Assembly (NCBI GenBank): GCA_029851415.1
Contig: CM056743.1
Coordinates: forward strand, 33,000,714-33,064,713
DNA length: 64,000 nucleotides
Direction of reading: 5' to 3'
Source: Eretmocerus hayati
Lineage: Eukaryota; Arthropoda; Insecta; Hymenoptera; Aphelinidae
Shown one piece after another: positions 37,860 to 51,283 of this stretch (position 1 is the stretch's first letter; each line of letters opens with the position of its first letter). The position numbers and the translations under genes are program-made. The notes under the pieces were generated by a model. The model was not told the DNA's origin. It ran no database searches and saw only the letters and a list, made by a program, of their open reading frames with translations.

Positions 37860-40800
37860 ATGTCACCTAGTGGAGAGATGGTGAGTGAGGTTCTTGCCAA
37901 TTCAACGTATCTGAGTTTCCCATAGCTTGGAATTGATAGAATTCTTTCTGGTGAGCAGAGTCTAACTATTCTTTTTATAAACTAGGAGGACCGTCGACCT
38001 ACCATTGTTAATAAGATCCTCATCGGAGCTCATAAGGAAATGAAAAAAGATGGGATTGCGAAGATTATACTCGATTCTCTCTCAAGGAATCCAGATTTTA
38101 TTGGGCAGGTGAGAGACCAGATTAATCACAAATATTGAAGAAGTCAACCCCACAATCTCCTATTGAATGATGAGTATGGTAGTTCTTTTAAGCCCGAGTG
38201 GTTGAAAGTGAGTGGGCTAAATTTCCTATTCAGGTATCATGAAACAGTTTAAACATGAAACATGTAGGAACTAATGAACATGTTGTAGTCACCAGGAGTT
38301 CATCGAAATCGTTAATTTAGCTCCAATATTTCAGATCATTCAAGTCCTGGTTGACTCAAATTCATATTTTGTTATATAGTCCACATAAAATCACGTCTCG
38401 GTCAATCTCAGCTAAAACAAAATAAGATGGTGGCGATGAAAACCGTTATACTCAACAGATTCTATTTCACAGAAACAACAGAATTAAATCGACATCCGCA
38501 TTTTCACTGCTGGACTTATCTTGGCGAAATCTTTACATGTACTATCCATGAGGAAATTATCAAATTCTCGATTACAACATTGACGATACTGTTGATCTTG
38601 TTAAGGTAGTAAAAAAGTGCATATCCTTAGCCCGGACTTACTGAAGAGTCCAAATTATCACTTAAGGGCGTGATCAATGCCACCCGAGTGCCAAATTCTG
38701 TTGGTTTATCGTGACTCGGCGGGGACAGAAAATTTTTGCAGTATATGTCGTGACGAAATTTCTTAACTGATTGAAATGATCGCCAACGGGAGAAGTTTTT
38801 GTCCCTTATCAAAACCTTTCCCAAATGTGATCATGTCGTTTGGCCGGTTCCAAAACACTCATCTCTACCAAAATTTTGTTGCAGTATTGTATCTCTTACA
38901 ATATAAAGAATTCAGAATGTATCTGTCCAATTCATCTCTCGTCTGGAGATACGTTATTGATTTCAGAAGGGAACTATCGATAAATTGTTGGTTGAAAAGA
39001 ACTATGTTGAGAATTTGGTTAAAAAGAACTACCTAAAAATGTTTGCTTGAAAGGAACTATCTGTGAACCATTGGTTGAAAAGAACTATCTGTGGATTTTT
39101 GTTTGGAGTAACTATCTGAATATAATGCGGATAGTTTCTCTTAACCAAAAATTTACAGATACTTCCTTCCTAACCAAAATTTGATAGATACTTCTTCTCT
39201 AAAATCAGAAATTCTTAGATGAATCCGTTCAATTTTTACACATTTTTGGATAAATTTTTTCCAACTCTAAAGGTTTGTGGATAGTTCTTTTCTACCAACA
39301 GTTTTTGGATATTTCTGTTTACGGAAACTCTTAGATAATTCCTTTCTACCAGAAATTGTTGGACAGTTCCTCTTAGCCAAAAATTTTTGGATAGTTCGTT
39401 TCAACTCTCACGTTTTCAGATAGTTCTTTTTCGCTCTGAGCCATTGATATCTATGTAACTTTACGACCTAGACTTTTATGGACAATCCCAAGATTTTTGG
39501 GCCTATCTCCGGTTTTCAAAGACATTGGACAGAGATTTTCTGATTCCTTCATTTCTGAATGGTCCTACCCATTCACTACGGAATTGTCCCTGGTGTCAAA
39601 AGTTCTGTTTTTGTCATTAGAATATTTTTCTGGGGTTGAAAAATAGTTGAGGGGAAAAAGGAATTCTCAAAATTTCTCTTTTCTTATTTTCCTCTCATAC
39701 ATTGTTCCATTTGAAGATCCCATTGATTGTCCAATATGCTCCACGTGATGTAAACTATTTCTCAGAATTTCTTCGAATTCCCTCGATGCGATAAAGAAAC
39801 TATCCCCAGTTATTAGAATTCGATAACGTCCCTTGGAGGGCACAAGAAAGTGGACGAGATGAAATAAAGGACAAGATTAGGTTCTCGAAATATGAGTCCT
39901 ACCTTGTCAGTTACTCTTTTCATACGCTTTCCTTGTACTTCACCAAGCTGGTCTTTTCTCCATTCTTGTTCTAGTGTTTGGTTATTTTTCGTGGCTTCCG
40001 ATAATTGACTTCCGGATGGTCACTCTTTTGATCTCGTGGGTGCGCTTAGCCACGGGTGTTCTGAATTGATATCGTGGTCATATCCGAATATATTCCAGTT
40101 ACTAGAAGCATGGTGATAATGATTGAGCCGACGGAAACTCAATCAGTGCAATGTTAGACTGTTCACTTTACAGCTGAAAATTCTATGTCGGTTCTGCACG
40201 GGAATCGACCCCGAGCCTTCCACGTAGCTACAATCCGCGACTGATGTCTGCTGCGCATGTGACTCGGCGACATGATGGTGCCTCAATTTGTTCGAGGCAC
40301 CGGTAGCTTATATTCGCGACGCTCATACAGCGCACACGCGTCTTTACTTACTTATCCTATGCATCGAACAATTTGAAAAAAATAACAAAAACAAAATGCA
40401 GTTCATAAAAGCGTATTCTAAGAATTCTTTCGAAATCTTTCTCATTCAAATTTCGACCGAGCTCTGGTTATCCTTTCTCCAAATTCAAATGTAGCAGAGT
40501 AACACGAATAAGAAATACATCAAATTTCAGATCAGTGCTGATACAGGTGAGACAATGTCATTCGGCGAATTAAAAGATCGTAGTATACGCTGTGCATTGT
40601 GGCTCAGAAAGCAAGGCATTGGAAAAAATGACATAGTATGTATCTCGACTTCCAACATAATCAATGATTGTGTTCCTGTACTGGCGTGCTTCTACGTTGG
40701 AGCGACATTCACATCATGGTATTGGGATGCACCACAAGGTACTATTTTTAACTCCTTCGAATTAATCAATAACCTTTCGATACGTATTAAAATGAAATTG

Positions 40801-43800
40801 CATGATCAAATCGTTTTCTTATACAATAATGAATCTTTTACAGAGGAAACCCGACAAGTTTTTAAGGAGATAAAACCTAAGGTGATCTTTGCTGGCGATA
40901 AAGCAGTAGAACAACTGATACCAATTACGGTAGATATGGGTATCAATTGCCAATACGTAACGTACAAAGAACACAGCAAGTATCCATCTTTGGCAAAAAT
41001 AATGAGCAGTCAAAGTGAAGAAGACGTCATTCATTTTGAGCCTACTGAACCTGAAGATCCGCGTAAGCAAGTTGGAGTGATCATTTTCTCATCGGGTTCA
41101 ACTGGCGCAACCAAGGGTTCGATGCTGCCATATAGCTGGCTTGCAAATCATCACTTTTCAATCAACGGTGTAACTAAAGGGGTGAATGCACTATCGTACT
41201 TCATGTGGCCATGGATATGTGCTGTTGAAACTCTCATAGACTCTATAGAATTGCCAGCAACGAGAATCATACACGCTGCATTCGAACCAGATGAAACTTA
41301 TCGAATCATGAAGGACCATCAGGTAAAAACTTCTTCAAGTCCCTAGAATGGTACATGTCGATATGAGGACGGGAATGTTGGTTTCCGGACAACAAGTGAT
41401 GTTTTCCGTCCAGAGCCGAAGCCGAGGGTCAGATATATCACGAGGATGCGGGAATCACTCCGTCCGAGTGTCAAAAAAAAGTTTTTTCGTTCTTATATTG
41501 AAATGTACTATTTCCATCTTGTGCGTGGGGATTGAAATCGGAAAATCAAGCGGAAAAATCACGTTCTCACGCAGAAAATGGAAAACTATTTCAATGGCTA
41601 AATTCGCGGTTTAGAAAGTGCTGCGTGAATGGAAAATCGATTATGCGTTTCACGAAAATTTACCTGGAAAATCCATTGCTTTTTGTATTTACCGTTTGTA
41701 CTCCCAGTATGATATTGGCTCATGAGCATTACGTTCCACGAAATTGCACAGAGTAGTCGAAATAGAATCATACAACGGAATTGGTAAAAATTGACAACCT
41801 CCCACTTTTTGCCGGCAAATCTTGTATTCAAGTATCCTATTCTAACTGTATAACCTTCTTGTCTCTTTTGAAATCAATTTCCTTGACGTAGTGCCTAATT
41901 TCGAAGATGCGAAAGCCAATTCTTCACTGAATTTTTTGCTCAAGATATTTTGTTGATGTTCAAATTTGTTACTCGCTGTAAACGGGTGAAGACTGACACC
42001 AGCATTGCCGAGGCTCGGCTCAGGTGCATTGACAAAAATTTGTATATAGTGAATTCTGTCTAAATTAGGCACCCTCGGTTTCAGGAAAAAACGCCCAAAA
42101 TAGACAGGTGCCCAATATATAGAGTGCATTTAACATGTAAAGAATACTCTTGGTCCCACATTGGAGTGCCCAATTTAGACAGGTGCTCAATATATAGAGT
42201 GCCCAATTTAACAAGTTTTACTGTAGAACCTTTCCACATCCGGACGAGTAGTCCAGTTGTGCGAGTCCAAGTGGTAACAAATTTCTCATACTGGAAGGGA
42301 CTACCAATCATTCGTCCGCGGATACATAATACGACCACACCGGGGTTTGCCTGTGTGGATAAATATGGAGAAGCTACTAGATTTTCTGCAATCATACAAA
42401 GACTTCGAAATTTGAACTTTCTTTTACAGCCTGTAATCACTATCCATCGAAATGATTTTTGCAGGTAAATCACATATGCGTCTTGCCGAATGTTCTTGAA
42501 AAAATATTCAACAATGAACGCGATTATTTGCCATCGCTGAAAAGAATAATCACACTTGGAGCACCTGCATATCCAACCGTTTTAGCAAGGGTCAAAAAGA
42601 GCCAACCCAATGTCGATGTGTGGAACTCTTACGGTACATACTTCCTCCATTCATAACTGAATCATGAGTCAGTATATATACTTTCCAAACTCAGTTTTGA
42701 TCTGAGGATTCGATTTTCAGGTATGACCGAGGCTGGAGGCGTTCTGTCGGTTCAAACGAAAGATAGCAAGATGAGTGATTCAGTAGGATTCATATGGTTT
42801 AACATGCAGCTCAAGGTATTAGATCTTGAAACCAGTCAAATCCGTGGACCAAATGAGATGGGCGAAGTTTATGTTAAATTGGACGATATAATGATCAGCT
42901 ACGTGGGCAACCCGGAAGAAGCTAAACAACTTATAGACAAAGAAGGTACGACTAATTACTGGACTAAACCTCGAATGGAAAGTAATTTGTCACGTACGGG
43001 TGATGAGTCGAGTGCTGCACTATTGATCATTTGTTCCAAGGTCATACCTTAGAATTCCTCCCTCTTCCAGATTGGATTCTGATGTTTAATACATGTCTCA
43101 TATCCACGATAAAATCCTCCATTCTTTGGATCCAATTTGAGATGATGCCTCATTTGATTGTAACACTTGTCCTGCCACAAGAAATTCTATTTGAGATCAG
43201 CACTCACAGCTGCTAAAACAAAAATTATTGTGCTTGAGCATGATAATAAGATAGATTTTTGATGTAAGATACGTGATTCGTTCCCAAAGAGGGACTAGTG
43301 CCTTTGAAAAAGTTTGTATCTTCTCAAGAGGTTGACTCAGCTTTGAACGTACCATTCGGTAACAAATCCATGGTTGCTAATGGAAGAGCTATAGAAAGAA
43401 TTCATTCTTACCAATCGTGGCAAACAGCTATTGTATTTTTGTACCCACACATCTCCTAGTTCGGGAGGTTTAGAAGGTCAGTCAGTCTCCCAAATTCGAT
43501 AACAGAATTGGTTGGTTGCAGCTGATGATCATCTCATTTTGAATCGATTAAAAGTTCCTTCTAATGGAGTTCAAAACTTCACACCAGTCCTCCGTCATAT
43601 TGCGTATGTTTCATCTGATTTTGATGCATAGCAAGTTTGAAGAATTCCTTGATCCATAAGTTCCATCACCAGCGGAATTTATACCCACCAACAGAGGCCC
43701 AACCTTGCGGGTCCTGAATTCGTCTCAAACTTTGGGAATCATCTTATTCTGATAAAAAATAAAAGGTATCTCGAAGGATTCAGTCTCACGGGCCTCCTAT

Positions 43801-44610
43801 CGTGAAATGTAGCAGTGGAGATCAGCATTCATTCAGGCCCATGTTAGAAAGTTGTACATATTGGTGTACTACCATTGCTAATCTCGATAGCTGTATCTCG
43901 GGATAGAAGGCCCTGAGATTAAATACCTCGTGATACCTTTATGATTCACCAAAATAAAATGATTCCCAAAATTCGGGACAAATGCAAGATCTGCAAGGTA
44001 GAGCCTCTCCTAGCCAGTGTAAATCATACCCAGATTACCCAGCATCTGTCTCACCATATTATGCTATATTCCAAGGATTTCGTAGGATCTTGATCATTAT
44101 TCATGATTACGATATTACAGGCTGGTTGCGCACCGGTGACGTAGGGTTTTATGATGAGACTGGTGAATTGAAGATAACTGACAGGATAAAACTATTCATT
44201 TGCTTCCGTGACAAACGCTTGCCCAGCCCTAAAATTGAAAATATCTTGATGCAACATCCAGAGGTGAAATGTGCCTCAGTAGTGCCAGTACCTCACGAAA
44301 CTGAAGTACAACTACCCTTTGCATTCGTTCAAGTATCACCCGGAGCCAAGGTGAGAGCTCAAAGATTCTGTTAAGTTTAATTGGTAGTGGAATAATGAGC
44401 AAATAATCCACGAGACTGAACTATTTCACTCATTGAATGATACATTTCTAGGTAACAAAAGAAGAATTGATAGAGCTACCGGCTAAAGTTGATGAAGATT
44501 ACCGACTCTCCGGTGGGTTGGTGTTTGTCGATGAATTTCCTCTGACCAGGAATGGAAAGATTAATATCCAAGAGTTGAAGAAGAGGGCGGAAATTCATGC
44601 TCGGAAATGA
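37860..44610 (+). CDS. Acyl-CoA synthetase, 4-coumarate-CoA ligase / luciferin 4-monooxygenase-like, 8 exons, 537 aa
   Basis: ANL-superfamily enzyme that activates a carboxylic acid with ATP to an acyl-adenylate and transfers it to CoA; the insect substrate is unknown. Exons: 37860-37880, 37986-38108, 40531-40738, 40844-41322, 42465-42633, 42721-42945, 44121-44350, 44452-44610, all GT-AG with matching phases. The total of 537 aa is the family's usual size. Motifs: P-loop SSGSTGATKGS (~residue 200), YGMTEAGG, GWLRTGD, 'DRIK' and the C-terminal lysine region LTRNGKIN. The 105-nt intron 40739-40843 has no in-frame stop, but removing it restores the standard spacing. The tiny first exon is the least certain. 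The C-terminus (ARK) lacks a peroxisomal SKL. Introns carry a minisatellite and a fold-back MITE. Confidence 0.85.
38975..39446. repeat. Inverted minisatellite in synthetase intron 2
   Basis: About four units like TTGGTTGAAAAGAACTATCTG run forward (38985-39118). More diverged units of the reverse complement (GGATAGTTCTTTTCTACCA) follow to ~39446. A tandem repeat that changes orientation is unusual and suggests a fold-back origin. Confidence 0.7.
42060..42225. repeat. Short repeat cluster in synthetase intron 4
   Basis: AGACAGGTGCCCAATATATAG (near 42101) recurs as AGACAGGTGCTCAATATATAG (near 42177), each followed by AGTGC, with GTGCCCAATTTA between. Probably a remnant of a small transposon. 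Confidence 0.5.
43693..44013. mobile_element. Fold-back MITE FB-D, copy 2 (synthetase intron 6)
   Basis: Same family as 35168-35500: AGAGGCCCAACCTTGCGGG at the left end, inverted and more diverged at the right, with the shared central GGCCCATGTTAGAAAG. Less well preserved than copy 1. It ends about 107 bp before the next exon. Confidence 0.7.
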
Positions 44611-45718
44611 CTCTTGCATGACAACAGCACTATTCAAGGAATCTGTCTCAATACATCATTAAATGATCATTGGCATCGTATGAAAACCAAAATTGAGTCA
44701 TCATTGCATATCTCACTTGTACCTTTTGAACATACGAATGAATCACTCATATTTCGATCAATCTGAAGACTGATTGTGATATGAGATGGTCGTAAATACC
44801 CCAGGAGGAAAAGGTGACAAAAATAACATGATGAAATCTCATCTTTTATCTTTCTTCTCGGCAAGAAGGAAGTCTCCGGTTCAATCCTGGCTCCAAGCAA
44901 TTTCTCTCAAGAATCAGTCATATGAATTTTTAATTGATAACATCTTGCTGATGAAATCGCGGCTGTCGAATTCTTACTAGATTGATCCCATATCCGGAGT
45001 CGATACACACACGAGATTGGTCTTTCCATGTCGATCTTCATGTACAGTATTAGTAAATTCAATGCATCTCAGGATCCCCAGGAAGTCTAAGTACATTTTG
45101 TCTTAATTGGGCCTAGTGACATGCCCAGACCTCGCGCGTCGCATTATTACTAGTTAGACCATCAGAATCCATATCGATGTTGCGATCACAATTGTGCCTA
45201 CTATGTATACAACTTTGAATATTATGAAACCATCTCCACCCCATGGAGTTCTCTCGGAGAATTCCAGAGACTTGTACCTCGGATCTATCTTTCAAGAGGT
45301 ACGGACGATTCCAGCTGAACTTAGTCTATGTCTCTAGCATTATGATGGACAACTGCATTCGCTATTAAAGTCGAATTTGTCAGGCATCGTTGCGGGCGTG
45401 AACGTTCCTCAGCTGTACGAGAAATTTCACACCGACAAAACGCGCTCTATTCCTCCAGTTTCAACTTACCACAAGTTTCTACAGTCTGACTCTTCATTTT
45501 TCTGAAAATATAGTCCAATATCAAATATTCTCCGAGCGTGCGAGTTGCGCGACTTGGCGTCGTTACGATGAGTCAGTTGCAAGAGTGCCTGTAGAATCCA
45601 GTTTCTCCAATACAGTCTTCAAGCTCCTGAATGTTCAATTAAGGGCTCATGGATGGCTCTAGGAATAAGATATATCATGAAATATAATCCCGGGGTTATG
45701 CACGTTGAAATCTAGGAG
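44611..45718. other. Intergenic, nothing recognised
   Basis: Short open frames only (for example 44667-44900 minus, 45113-45295 minus) without motifs or splice logic. No RNA gene seen. Confidence 0.5.
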
Positions 45719-46065
45719 AGCAAAATGCCTAGTTTTATCCCAGAACATTTTTTAATCAGACTTGCAAGTGTCTCTTGGCACGTATCAGCTTGAGTCTCGA
45801 ATGTCGGGAATGTTGCTTCTCTGGGATTGATTCTTATAATAACTATATTTGATTTCAGAGATGCAACATGTCTAGTTGTAGCCCAAAATATCTTTCAGTC
45901 TAACCTTCAAGTGTCTGCTGGCACGTATTAGCTAGGATTCCCAGTGTAAGGCATGTTGCCTCTCTACAAATGGTTTAAATGATAAATATACTCGATTTGG
46001 AACGCGCAACATGCCTCTTTTCAGCATGAAACATTTTTCAATCAGACTCTGAATTCTGTGCTATA
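45719..46065. repeat. ~145-bp tandem repeat (2.4 copies)
   Basis: The block GCAAAATGCC...ATCAGACTTGCAAGTGTCT recurs at 45863 and 46008 as GCAACATG(T/C)C with similar downstream sequence, including 'GTGTCT(C/G)..GGCACGTAT.AGCT'. About 80% identity by eye. Confidence 0.65.
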
Positions 46066-47111
46066 TCTTTGCTAACTTCAAACTCATGCTAATACTCACT
46101 TCTCCTGCGTCCAGTCTTGGGACCAAACAACCTTCGCGTCCCTCCGATTTCATCACAACTGTCCAAACGATGTAGAACTCTCTTGAGTTATCAAGCGGGC
46201 TCATATCAGCAGCTTACTAGGTATTCACCGCGCGCAAGCGAGCGGATTTCTTTCGGTTAATCGGTTATTTTCTGAACAAAAGAGTACTTTTAGGAGTTAC
46301 ACGGATCCACAGTCACCTTCCTCTACACAAATACCACTGCCAATTTCTTGATTTTAGAATTCATTTATATGGAATATAGTTTTTCCCGGAACACAGATGA
46401 AATTCTCAATTCTCGAATACACGGCGAATAATTTGCAATTATTATCACTCTCAGGAATTAGCATGTCATGATACATATTAAATCAAAGCTCATCTGAACT
46501 ACTACATACTTCTACCAAATTTACACTGATGAGTTTCATCCCTCAATTCTTCTTCATGATGAACATTGAAAGGTATGGATTCTTTATTCGATTGAAAAAT
46601 CCTTATCTTCAATAGTCAACTCCAACAGACTTCATCAATTCTCCATTTAGATTCCTTCCTATAGCTTTTATTTTTGATGGGAGTTGATGGATCAATTTTT
46701 GGATTGAACTTATCTTACATCGTTTGAGAATGTCAGCTCAAAACATTTTAATAGTTTTTGCGGAATAGCCCATATATCTATCACAAATAATGGGAGGCAG
46801 CTCGTAATAAGACTGCTTAAAATAATAAAATCGTCCATCAACTACTAATTCGAACTATTCTTGAGTGATCCTAAAAACAGGCAACCAGACATACTTGTTT
46901 GGTGTACGTCCGCGTGGTCGCGACCTGTGATACCGACACACATGGAGGCTATAGTAACCTTTTCATAGTCTCCATGCTGACACACGAGTCGATCCAAGAT
47001 GGTCGAATGTGGCATCTTAGCAGTGGACGATAGATCTCAACTCTAAATTCACAGACATTAGATCTTACAGACGTGAACGTAGCTTTGTTCAGGATTCGAT
47101 GCGTTCGAGAA

Positions 47112-47935
47112 ATAAGGTCAGTGTACCCAACTTGCCCCCATTAAGCCATTTTCTTGATAATTCTGGCTAATCTCAATATTTTCCAGCGTACTCTAACTCA
47201 TTTTGAAGCTTGTCTCAAGACCTTTAAAATGAGCTACGATACGTCCAATTTGGATGAAGTGGAGCGGAACTGTTTGAATTCTCGCAAAAGGTGACTTTTG
47301 AGAGTTTACAAAAGTGTGTACCCAACTTGCCCCCATCATTTAAAACAATGTAAATCGGCGATGAAATGCGAAAAATGGCTTTGATTCGTTTTGATCACCG
47401 CGCAGCGGCATTTGTAGCTTTTAGTTGGCCCAAAACACTGTTTCCGACCTATTTTGATGTGATAAACAAGTTCTGAGTGGTAAAAAAAGCCATACTGCAC
47501 GCCTTTCCGAGATAACCACATGGGGGCATGTTGGGTACACTCCGATGACGGCCTTGTTGTTTTTCAAATCATCTCCGTCTTCTGTACATGAAATCGCTCC
47601 AAATCAGAGTTTTGCAGCTCCGGAAAGCGGATTTTGGAAATCTTGAGACAAGGAATCGAATGCGCTATGGTACGTGGAGATTGGTAAAATGAAAATAAAT
47701 TGGCACTGGTTTTAGTGAACGTGATTTCCTCGGTGATTTCTTAGCCGTGCAAACACGAAAAATGGAAAACTCACTTTATATTTTCTGGAGAACGCAGAAA
47801 TGATCCGGGGTCGATGAAAACTACGTATTTTCTCATATTTTAACATAACAAACGTAAAAAAAAATTGCGGGAAGGTCAACGAGCGCCCATTCCTGAAATC
47901 GGCATATGGGGGCATGTTGGGTGCACTTACCTTAT
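47112..47935. mobile_element. Element with 28-bp terminal inverted repeats
   Basis: ATAAGGTCAGTGTACCCAAC at 47112 is matched by the inverse GTTGGGTGCACTTACCTTAT ending at 47935. The same TGTACCCAACTTGCCCCC word also occurs internally (about 47316), and inverted at about 47519. This suggests a nested or tandem pair of small non-autonomous elements. Confidence 0.6.
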
Positions 47936-50888
47936 ATCGACTAATCGAAAATCGCGCTTTGTGATAGGATGAGGGGTTCTGAGTATGAACGGCGACACTT
48001 AGGATAACTTCTTTCTAAGTAATCCTTCATGAATAGCCACACTGATCTCTTGGCGCACACATCCAAAGTTCGAAATTCACTCGGAAACGTGTGCTTTAGA
48101 TATCTTGTAATGAGAACTTCAATCTCCAAGTAGCTCAAAAATTTCAATAGTGCCTTCTCCGAAACGTAGAGATTAGCTCAAATCCTATGAAGCAAGCCTG
48201 AATTCAAAAACCAGCCAGGAAGGAGTTGAACATGGGTTTTTCGCAAATACCAGCATTTGCAGCCAGTTTTCCAGAACTTATCCTCTTCCAGTCATGGGAT
48301 ACGGCGATTTCAATCTTGTGCACCTATATAAGTTTGTTTCACGATGATAATACTTATCTCGACCTAAATTGATCAAAGTCGTACTGTATCGAAGAGCTGG
48401 CAAATTTCTCCTAGTTTGCTCGGAATTCAAGATCATGTCGGAGATCGACCCGTAGACTTCTGATAGGGTATCAACTTTTTCGTAGGTTTCAACTCACGCT
48501 GTCAATTTTCACCCGATCGATCTGAAACTTCTTGCAAGAGGTAGAGAATATCCATAAATTGGTGCTCTGGTTCAATCTGCACGCTAATACATCGCCTCAA
48601 GTCGAAAATCTTGAGGGAAGGCAAATGTTCAGAGAGATTAGGTGGCTATTACACTCAGATATTGAGGTTCCCAAGAGTTGAATCATAACAATTGGACCTG
48701 AGCATCATTTTCACCGATTCTACGCATCGAATGAATCATCCCCGCACGTTATCGATGATAGAATCAAAAAGTTATTTGCAACCCTCGATTCCGGCACCAA
48801 AGCTGCAAATTTGGGAACAAACAGCTTGAAGACTCGGAATAGCGCGAGGTAGATTGAGGCAGATATTTATCCAGTAGGTGGTACTTCTGTGAGTCGTTCC
48901 GAGTTCGTTCTTATAATCCATCGTCGGCATGTCTGCTGATGGCGTGGATTATCATTATGTCATGTTTTTTTGCGTAAGTCTGCTTTATGGGATAAACTAA
49001 TGATATATGTTTCCGCGATGGCCTGATATATCACAAACTTTCACAGGCCTGACAGCTCTTTCCTATGACGGTGCGTTTTTCTTGGGGTCGACCTCCGAGT
49101 GCGCGAGGGGGGCTGCGACGTTTCCAAAGCCTAGCGGCAAACCCTAACTTGTCACCCACCCCCCTTCCCCGGTATTGTGTGTTCATGATCCGGATGTATT
49201 AGTTAATGCAGTATTTCATCAGGAACCTGCCACGTTCTTATTAGAATTTGGTCCTAGCATTTCCGCTAGACTTCTTTCTACAATATGAATGCCTTAGATA
49301 AACTAGGAGAGTGATACTTACCACGTAGAGTACGTTGCAACATGGTCCTATTCACCATATATCAGCATGGTGCTGCTAGTAAGAAAGTTTGGATTCGCTC
49401 AGTTGCATCAAATCGGGACTGAATGGTTAACGAATTGGACTTGGAAGAGCATAAAAAGATCTGATCTTCCTCATGATTTAATTCTGAAGTCGTTAGCTCA
49501 TTGATTTGGAAAAATTTCATGATTGCAGGTATTACGGTTTTATGAGAACGGTGACTGGGTTGGACCACGAACTTGGTATTGGGGTTTACTGACAAAATCT
49601 CACTATCTCTTTTGATATGATCTGACTTCTATAACTATGTAAGGTCTTTCAATACCTATTTAGTACTATTCGATCTAAAATGAGACAGGTATGTGATCGA
49701 AACCACTACCTAGACTGATTGGAATTGCAAATCACGTTAGGGCCTCACTCGGGTTTCGATGGGTTAATTGTATGACCTGGAATGATCCTGATTGTGTTTG
49801 TATGTTTTCAAGGTGTTTTAAACGACATCAGGGCCACTGATTGGACCAATCACCCAAAAACACCAGGTAAGACCTTTTTTCTCTTACTTTGAAAGTCTTG
49901 GGATTGATAGTAATAGAAAACCTTCTCTTCTTAGGATGAAACAACTCAACTTTCTCTATCACATAGCTTGCGGTTCTTGCCATTCTTATGGCAAGGACTG
50001 CAAGAGAAATAGGATTCTTATATACGAGTTGATCATTTGGTCTCGTCGATCTTGAAGGGCGGTACGACGAGACCAAATAATCAACTTGTATATAGGATTC
50101 TCATACTTTTGATTCAACAGGGCTTGAGAAACTATTGACCAAGGGACTTAAGATCAACTGAATACAGAAAACTGAAAAAATGAGATGATCAGGAGGAAAT
50201 TCAACAGAGATGAAGCAGTACCCTCCAGCCATGTCTAAACCTGGATTTTCTGAATGGATGGCAGTCATCGTTGCAAATCATCTTATTCTGATGTGTGTGA
50301 GTTTTTTATCCCACACAGCCGAGGTATTTGGCTAACTTATTGTTTCTACTGATTTTGTATGGTCAAATGAATGATTCATTACCTTTTTCGTGAACTAATC
50401 CAATCTTCCTCTCCCAGACAACGGACATTGAACAATAGAACAAATTCGATGAAATAGGATTGATCAAATGTACAACTTGGGAGGAATAAGTGTGAATTGT
50501 CCTCATACCTCTTTCGGTATCAAGTTTCTTATCATTTTCCAATGATGGAACAACTTTTTAAGATAGATTTTTGTTCAGGAAACCAGTCAATTCTCGGACC
50601 AGGTACAACCAAGAGCACCATTCCGTGGCGCGTTCTTGGTCAAATATGGTGGCGTCATGCGAAAGACATATGATCCCGCAACGAATTCTTGAAATAATAT
50701 GGCGACGTGATGCGAAAGCATTATAATTTCGTGTACGGTTTCTGCTTCTTCAAGGTAAAAGATGCTGACATGATTACAATTCTCATCGGTTGTGGAACAA
50801 CAAATTGATTGTGTTGAAAGAAGAATACTGGAACATTCTTTTTCTTTAGATGACAGCAGCTGGAGGAATTCTATGATATTGGGATAAT
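47936..50888. other. Intergenic; one small hairpin
   Basis: No genes recognised. A hairpin lies at 50013-50100: ATTTGGTCTCGTCG (50035-50048) pairs with CGACGAGACCAAAT (about 50064-50077), and pairing continues outward. The locally GC-rich patch at 49080-49170 has no identifiable content. Confidence 0.5.
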
Positions 50889-51260
50889 TCAAATTGCCGT
50901 GTGTGGTACCGAGTCAAAAGCTTTATGCAGATCCATGACTCCGATGGTACCTCCGTCTGCCTTGGCCTTCCTCAAGACAGCGTTCAGGATCTCCACATCA
51001 GCAAAGCAACCATTCTCATCGACGAAGCCTTGGTGTCTATCATTTTGCTGAACTATCCTCCGGACCCTCCTATCAGTACATCCGGGAATAGTCTGTTCAT
51101 GACGAAACCGACCATCAACGGGCACTAGTTTGCGTTCCAATCTAGATTTTCATCTACTCTGGGAATCAGGGTGGTGCGATTGCGTTTCCAGGCTTCTGGG
51201 AAGTACTCCAAGGCAAGTAGGATGTTTAATAGTGCAGCGGAAGCTTTGGTAGTATTGCCT
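50889..51260 (-). pseudogene. R2-like reverse transcriptase fragment
   Basis: The minus strand encodes 'LEYFPEAWKRNRTTLIPR' (51247-51180 region), then after a frameshift '...RLVPVDGRF', 'QGFVDENGCF' and 'DLHKAFDSVPHTAI' (51140-50889). This is the RT domain 1-3 order of R2-type non-LTR retrotransposons. Both ends are truncated. It lies 24 nt or more beyond the carboxylesterase stop and in the same orientation. Confidence 0.7.
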
Positions 51261-51283
51261 TTCGAGTCCACCTTCTTGACCCT

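Noticed and set aside
40195..40290. tRNA-like or SINE sequence (GGGGTCGATTCCCG on the minus strand)
   Set aside because: Only a B-box-like word; no convincing A box or cloverleaf.
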